From CBDAQV01 sp965199335 (lineage in GTDB: Bacteria > Pseudomonadota > Alphaproteobacteria > CALMVH01): 64,000 bases of DNA. Both the position numbers and the translations under genes were made by a program. Location of the stretch: positions 124,001 to 188,000 of the forward strand of contig CBDAQZ010000002.1 of NCBI GenBank assembly GCA_965199335.1, read 5' to 3'. Below, piece after piece: positions 60,646 to 64,000 of this stretch. Position 1 is the stretch's first letter, and each line of letters opens with the position of its first letter. The notes beneath the pieces are model-generated. The model was given only the letters and a program-made list of their open reading frames with translations, was not told where the DNA came from and did no database searches.

Positions 60646-62295
60646 ATGAGCCAAAGCTCATCTCAGTTCTTAAAGATCGTGGTCGCGTCAGGCATGCTGC
60701 TTTGCTTTGCAGGCGGGGCGCGTGCAGCCGATCCGCACCAGATGGAGGCAACCCCCAGTCTGCCGCCAGGTGCTATCAGCTCCGTATGCGATCAGCTCGA
60801 AGCGGCATCGAAATACACGATTGCCGCCAACGTAGTGGCTCACGCAACAACTGTGCAGGATCCTATCTCCATCGCCAGTTGCCTCAATCAGCTAATCCAG
60901 GACTATCAGCAACTAAGCGATATGTTTTCCAATGGATTCAGCTTTTCAGTGGTTCTGAATTCATTTTCCTCGGCCGGTACAAATTCGTTGATTAGCGACC
61001 TTGAGAAAAAAGCCTGTTCGGATGCCAGCGGGATCTTGCACTCCGTGCAAAACGGCTTGGTCTTGTCGACCTCGACGACTAATATAATGGGTAGTGTCGG
61101 CGGTGTCGGCATCCAGGCATCCGTAAGCGTGGGAGGATCTAGTTCTTCCGGTACCGGTAGCGGCGGTAGCAGCAGTGGGGCGACCAGCTCGTCTTCGTCG
61201 GGATCGATGGATCCTGCTACTGCCGGCTCGGCCTATGATGACTTGGATGTGGTCGCCAACTCCGATGGCGTGACCCTAACCGAACACTCGTATCCATCCA
61301 TAACCCCGTCGACACTTTCGTTTAATGACGATGCCAACGGTACGAGCGGCAATTACGCCAACGGCGAAGGCAACGATAGCCCAACGCCGGTTCCCATTCC
61401 TTATGATAATCCTGCCGTAGCGCCAGGAAATGCTACGGTCTGCGTGCCTCCCAACAACCGCAGCGATATTCCAAAGGATGAATCGACACGTGCTGGCGAT
61501 GACCCGTGGAGTTTCATCGGCGAGACGTCGGCGCAGGCCTCTGCCGATAGCCAGAGCCTGAACGACCAGGAGACCATGCAGCCGGCCAGCACAATTGTGC
61601 CTACTGGAAATACTCCTAGCACGGATGGGTCCAAGCAATCCCAGAACCCTGCCGGCGTGGACGGCGTGCCTGCCTGTTCATCCAGTGTGGAACCACAGGG
61701 CAGCCCCGGGTATACCAGTACGGGCATGCCATGTACTGCCAATGGAAAGCCATCCTGCATGGCAGGGACAGGTTCAGCTTGTTCATCCCAGAACGGCGAC
61801 ATCGGAACCGCAAAGGATTATCAGACGGGCGCGATGTTTGGACATGCTGCGTACGACTCTGGTGGAAATCTGGGGCAATGCGCGGCTCTGACCCAAAAGG
61901 AAGTTCCCAATATAGGTAATACCGGAAGCTGGCAGCCCGGGCAGTTCGTCCAGGGAAATGCCTCGCTGCAATTTGGCACGGCGGTTGCTACCTTCTTCGG
62001 GCCTGCTTCCGGGGGCGTCGGCCAGGGAACTGCCTACAAGTACGAGCCCGGCAACAACGTTCATAACCAGCACACCGGTATTTACATGGGGCAAGGCAAG
62101 AATCAGATGTATCTGATGGAGCAGTTCCATAGCAAAAGCTCGCCGGATGCAAAAAACGGCATCGTCAATCCGCATTTGTCGCCCTATAAATGGGGGACGA
62201 AATGGACGCCGGGTTCACCTGTAAAGGACAAAACTCCTGAGAAACAGGGAGCCAATTACCGTGTGATTTGTGTTTCCGGGCACGGTTGCTCATGA
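60646..62295 (+). CDS. Secreted Cys/Ser-rich protein with C-terminal BPSL0067/NlpC-like papain-fold domain
   Basis: A 549-aa exported protein. Signal peptide: residues 1-27 (ends GGARA). A conserved domain at about 45-135 has Cys48, Cys79 and Cys124 and the motif FSNGFSFSV; it is shared with the protein at 62414. A Ser/Gly-rich linker spans about 163-187. A long low-complexity acidic stretch with further cysteines follows to about 380. The C-terminal domain (about 395-549) has Cys412 in LGQCAAL, GTAVATFF and His476 in HNQHTGIYMGQ. This matches the Cys/His layout of BPSL0067-like, NlpC/P60-related hydrolases, so peptidoglycan cleavage is a possible role. GAGAGGATCTC precedes the ATG. Confidence 0.65.
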   Translation: MSQSSSQFLKIVVASGMLLCFAGGARAADPHQMEATPSLPPGAISSVCDQLEAASKYTIAANVVAHATTVQDPISIASCLNQLIQDYQQLSDMFSNGFSFSVVLNSFSSAGTNSLISDLEKKACSDASGILHSVQNGLVLSTSTTNIMGSVGGVGIQASVSVGGSSSSGTGSGGSSSGATSSSSSGSMDPATAGSAYDDLDVVANSDGVTLTEHSYPSITPSTLSFNDDANGTSGNYANGEGNDSPTPVPIPYDNPAVAPGNATVCVPPNNRSDIPKDESTRAGDDPWSFIGETSAQASADSQSLNDQETMQPASTIVPTGNTPSTDGSKQSQNPAGVDGVPACSSSVEPQGSPGYTSTGMPCTANGKPSCMAGTGSACSSQNGDIGTAKDYQTGAMFGHAAYDSGGNLGQCAALTQKEVPNIGNTGSWQPGQFVQGNASLQFGTAVATFFGPASGGVGQGTAYKYEPGNNVHNQHTGIYMGQGKNQMYLMEQFHSKSSPDAKNGIVNPHLSPYKWGTKWTPGSPVKDKTPEKQGANYRVICVSGHGCS

Positions 62296-62355
62296 CGACC
62301 AGATCGCCGGATATTCTTTTTGTCGATTTTGTGTTGCTATGCGCAATAGAAACTA

Positions 62356-62384
62356 TCGACAAATTTAGTAAGTTTGATTATAAT
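62356..62384 (+). promoter_or_regulatory. Sigma-70-type promoter of the 62414 gene, twin of the one at 60587
   Basis: TCGACA (62356-62361), a 17-base spacer and TATAAT (62379-62384). The hexamers equal those at 60587, and the spacer again begins AATTTAG and ends TTTGAT. A 9-bp inverted repeat (TTTGTCGAT 62319-62327, ATCGACAAA 62355-62363) covers the -35 box and might be an operator or hairpin. Confidence 0.75.
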
Positions 62385-62413
62385 TGTCCAGTTACCTGTG
62401 TGAGAGGTCCGTC

Positions 62414-63295
62414 ATGACTAGCCTGCTCCCGTCTGCAAAGAGCCTTGTTCCCGTACTTACGATCGCCTTACTTCTGGCGGTAGGTGCTGACGCCGCTTAT
62501 GCACAATCTTCGGCTGCACCGAACGGTTTGCGAGGTATGAGCACCGTGCCTTCGGGAAGCGCGCTTTCCAGTGCGCTTACCGGATCCAGTAGTGGATCAA
62601 GCGGGACAAGCGGAAGCTCCAGCGGTGCCTCCAGCACGCCCGGTATACCGGCTGGTCCGGCCGGTACCAGCAGCAGCGGCGCAGGTGGCTCGGGTGCATA
62701 TCCTGGTAGCACCGGCTGTATCGATACCGTCCAATCCTCGATGGCCAATGCATCGAATTATACCTATGCGCAGAACGTTGCCGTTCACACGAACATAGTT
62801 CAGCAGCCCGTTGGTTTTTCGTCCTGTCTCGATGGCCTGTTGAAGCAGTTCCAGACGTTGAGCAATATGTTTTCGAATGGCTTCAGTTTCTCGGTGGCTA
62901 TTAACAGCTTTGCCAGCTCGGCAATCGACACGGTAATAAACGATCTTGAGAAACAGGCATGCACAGACCTTACCAAGGCCGCAAGCGGTATTTTCGGTAC
63001 TGTCACAAAGGATCTGAGCGCATTGACAACGGGCGGCATCGTGATCTCGCTGGATACTCCAGTCGGAACGTTGCCGACTCCCAAGATGCCTAGCTCCACG
63101 CCACCAACCGGGGGAACGGGTTCAAGCAGTTCGTCGGGTTCAAAGACGACCAGCAGCAGCTCAGGTACCGTTTCCTCGAGCAGCAGCTCGTCGGGAACGA
63201 GAACGAGCAGCAGTTCGTCGGGAACACGTTTCCCAACTTCTTCGAGTGGTGCTCGTCCTCCGTTTGGTGGTCCGCCAAGCAGATTTGGCAATTAA
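62414..63295 (+). CDS. Secreted Ser-rich protein sharing the N-terminal Cys domain of the upstream gene
   Basis: A 293-aa exported protein. Signal peptide residues 1-30 (ends DAAYA). A Ser/Gly/Pro/Ala-rich linker spans about 45-98. The shared domain lies at about 100-195 with Cys102, Cys138 and Cys183, including SNMFSNGFSFSVAINSF and INDLEKQAC. The Cys138-Cys183 spacing of 45 equals that in the neighbour. A tail of imperfect SSSSGT(R/V) repeats runs to about 280 and ends RPPFGGPPSRFGN. There is no catalytic domain. The ATG at 62414 is chosen for its GAGAGG site and signal peptide. It may be a structural or accessory partner of the upstream protein. Confidence 0.7.
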   Translation: MTSLLPSAKSLVPVLTIALLLAVGADAAYAQSSAAPNGLRGMSTVPSGSALSSALTGSSSGSSGTSGSSSGASSTPGIPAGPAGTSSSGAGGSGAYPGSTGCIDTVQSSMANASNYTYAQNVAVHTNIVQQPVGFSSCLDGLLKQFQTLSNMFSNGFSFSVAINSFASSAIDTVINDLEKQACTDLTKAASGIFGTVTKDLSALTTGGIVISLDTPVGTLPTPKMPSSTPPTGGTGSSSSSGSKTTSSSSGTVSSSSSSSGTRTSSSSSGTRFPTSSSGARPPFGGPPSRFGN

Positions 63296-63321
63296 CCGTT
63301 ATTCTTATAGGATGAACGATG

Positions 63322-63352
63322 AAAATAGGGCCGGTCTAACCGGCCCTATTTT
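63322..63352. terminator. Bidirectional terminator between convergent genes
   Basis: AAAATAGGGCCGGT (63322-63335) and ACCGGCCCTATTTT (63339-63352) form a perfect 14-bp stem with loop CTA, with an A-run before and a T-run after. It serves the plus-strand 62414 gene and the minus-strand ppiD gene. Confidence 0.9.
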
Positions 63353-63373
63353 TCTTGAATGAGTATTTTCGGA

Positions 63374-64000
63374 TTAGTTTGTCGTCTTCATTCTATCGAG
63401 AACGGATTGGTTGATCTTGACCGGGTAGATCGAACGCAACGCATTCTCGTATTCGGCGATCATATCGTCCTGCAACTGCGTTTGCAGCGTTTTTTCAAGC
63501 ACCGCCCTGTCGTCAGCTGTTTGCGCTGTTGCCGGTATAATCTCAGCGAGGCGAACCAGAATGGGCCCTTCGGGCGCGTTGGCCTGGTCGATAGTGCCCA
63601 ATTGGGTCAGATCGAATAGGGTTGCGACGACATGCGGCGGGATCGATTTATCTTTGGCGCTACGTAACACCGGCCCGACGGGAACAACGATGGATCCGGC
63701 ATCGCGGGCAAGCGCGGCGAAGGTCGCTCCGGATTTTGCCTTTGCGATCAGGTCGGCGGCTTTTGCTTTTACCAGCGTAACTCTTTCCTCGCCCAGATAT
63801 CCTTCGATGACCTTGCTTTTCACCTCATCCAGAGGGCGCAGGGCAGGCGGGGTCACCTGCTCGACAGTGATGGCAAAGGCGGCATCCTTGCCGTCCTGGG
63901 TGATCTGGGCGGCTGTCCCCTTGTCTGCGACAAAGGCAGCCTTCAGCAACTCGGTTCGGCTATGAAGCTCGGGCACGATTGTCCCATCGGCATGTTTGCC
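63374..64000 (-). CDS. ppiD: PpiD-like periplasmic peptidyl-prolyl isomerase / chaperone, C-terminal part
   Basis: The frame is open to the window edge, so only the last 208 residues are seen. The piece contains the SurA-N/PpiD C-terminal chaperone pattern: AFAITVEQVTPPALRPLDEVKSKV (in parts), AADLIAKAKSGATFAALARDAG and the ending YENALRSIYPVKINQSVLDRM. PpiD is inner-membrane anchored and helps fold exported proteins. No parvulin motif falls in the visible part. In alphaproteobacteria ppiD is typically followed by trpE/trpG/trpD; here two secreted-protein genes intervene. Confidence 0.75.
   Translation of the reverse strand, partial: GKHADGTIVPELHSRTELLKAAFVADKGTAAQITQDGKDAAFAITVEQVTPPALRPLDEVKSKVIEGYLGEERVTLVKAKAADLIAKAKSGATFAALARDAGSIVVPVGPVLRSAKDKSIPPHVVATLFDLTQLGTIDQANAPEGPILVRLAEIIPATAQTADDRAVLEKTLQTQLQDDMIAEYENALRSIYPVKINQSVLDRMKTTN

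Noticed and set aside
63100..63260. Ser-codon repeats as a CRISPR-like or minisatellite array
   Set aside because: The repeats are imperfect at DNA level and simply encode SSSGT-type protein repeats within an intact frame.

Overview
The window reads as a chromosomal segment of a GC-rich, Gram-negative, respiring alphaproteobacterium. The evidence is gene order: tig-clpP-lon-hup, a full 14-gene nuo operon followed by birA-coaX-rnj-DUF1467-proS-lolC-lolD-dnaE, then rpsB-tsf-pyrH-frr-uppS-cdsA-dxr-rseP-bamA-skp-lpxD-fabZ-lpxA-lpxI-lpxB. LpxI instead of LpxH, ribonuclease J, a short ProRS and a GTTC-N7-GTTC LexA operator all fit that class. No rRNA, IS element, prophage, CRISPR array or replication origin was seen, and no gene-free stretch exceeds 300 bases.

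Layout. 1-3.3 kb (minus strand): the 5' end of a CHAP-domain lipoprotein gene, and an ABC importer of the nitrate/sulfonate type (ATPase plus fused double permease). 3.4-8.8 kb: tRNA-Leu, trigger factor, ClpP, Lon, HU, tRNA-Val and tRNA-Asp; clpX is absent from its usual place between clpP and lon. 8.8-23.1 kb: respiratory complex I, nuoA to nuoN, with tightly overlapping genes. 23.1-34.6 kb: biotin ligase, pantothenate kinase, RNase J, DUF1467, ProRS, LolC/LolD and DNA polymerase III alpha, with two small uncharacterised genes. 34.6-36 kb: a GNAT acetyltransferase and an unknown gene. 36-51.6 kb: translation factors, undecaprenyl, CDP-DAG and isoprenoid synthesis, two tandem RseP-type site-2 proteases, BamA, Skp and lipid A synthesis, which together form an envelope-biogenesis operon. 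51.5-54.4 kb (minus): an ECF sigma / anti-sigma / periplasmic sensor operon, a tiny membrane protein and citrate synthase. 54.5-64 kb: ComEC, a broken receiver-domain gene, an XRE regulator, lexA, trpC, trpD, two related secreted Cys/Ser-rich proteins, and the 3' end of a PpiD-like chaperone gene.

Three points stand out. (1) Six single-base extra nucleotides, mostly in short homopolymers, break nuoL (three times), nuoN, birA and coaX within 5.6 kb; removing one base at each restores a normal protein, so assembly or sequencing error is the leading explanation. (2) The interval between ppiD and trpD, where I expect trpE/trpG in relatives, instead holds two secreted proteins that share an unrecognised domain with three cysteines and are driven by near-identical promoters; one carries a C-terminal papain-like (BPSL0067/NlpC-like) domain. 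This is the best candidate for something undescribed. (3) rseP is present as two adjacent, divergent copies that both keep their catalytic residues.
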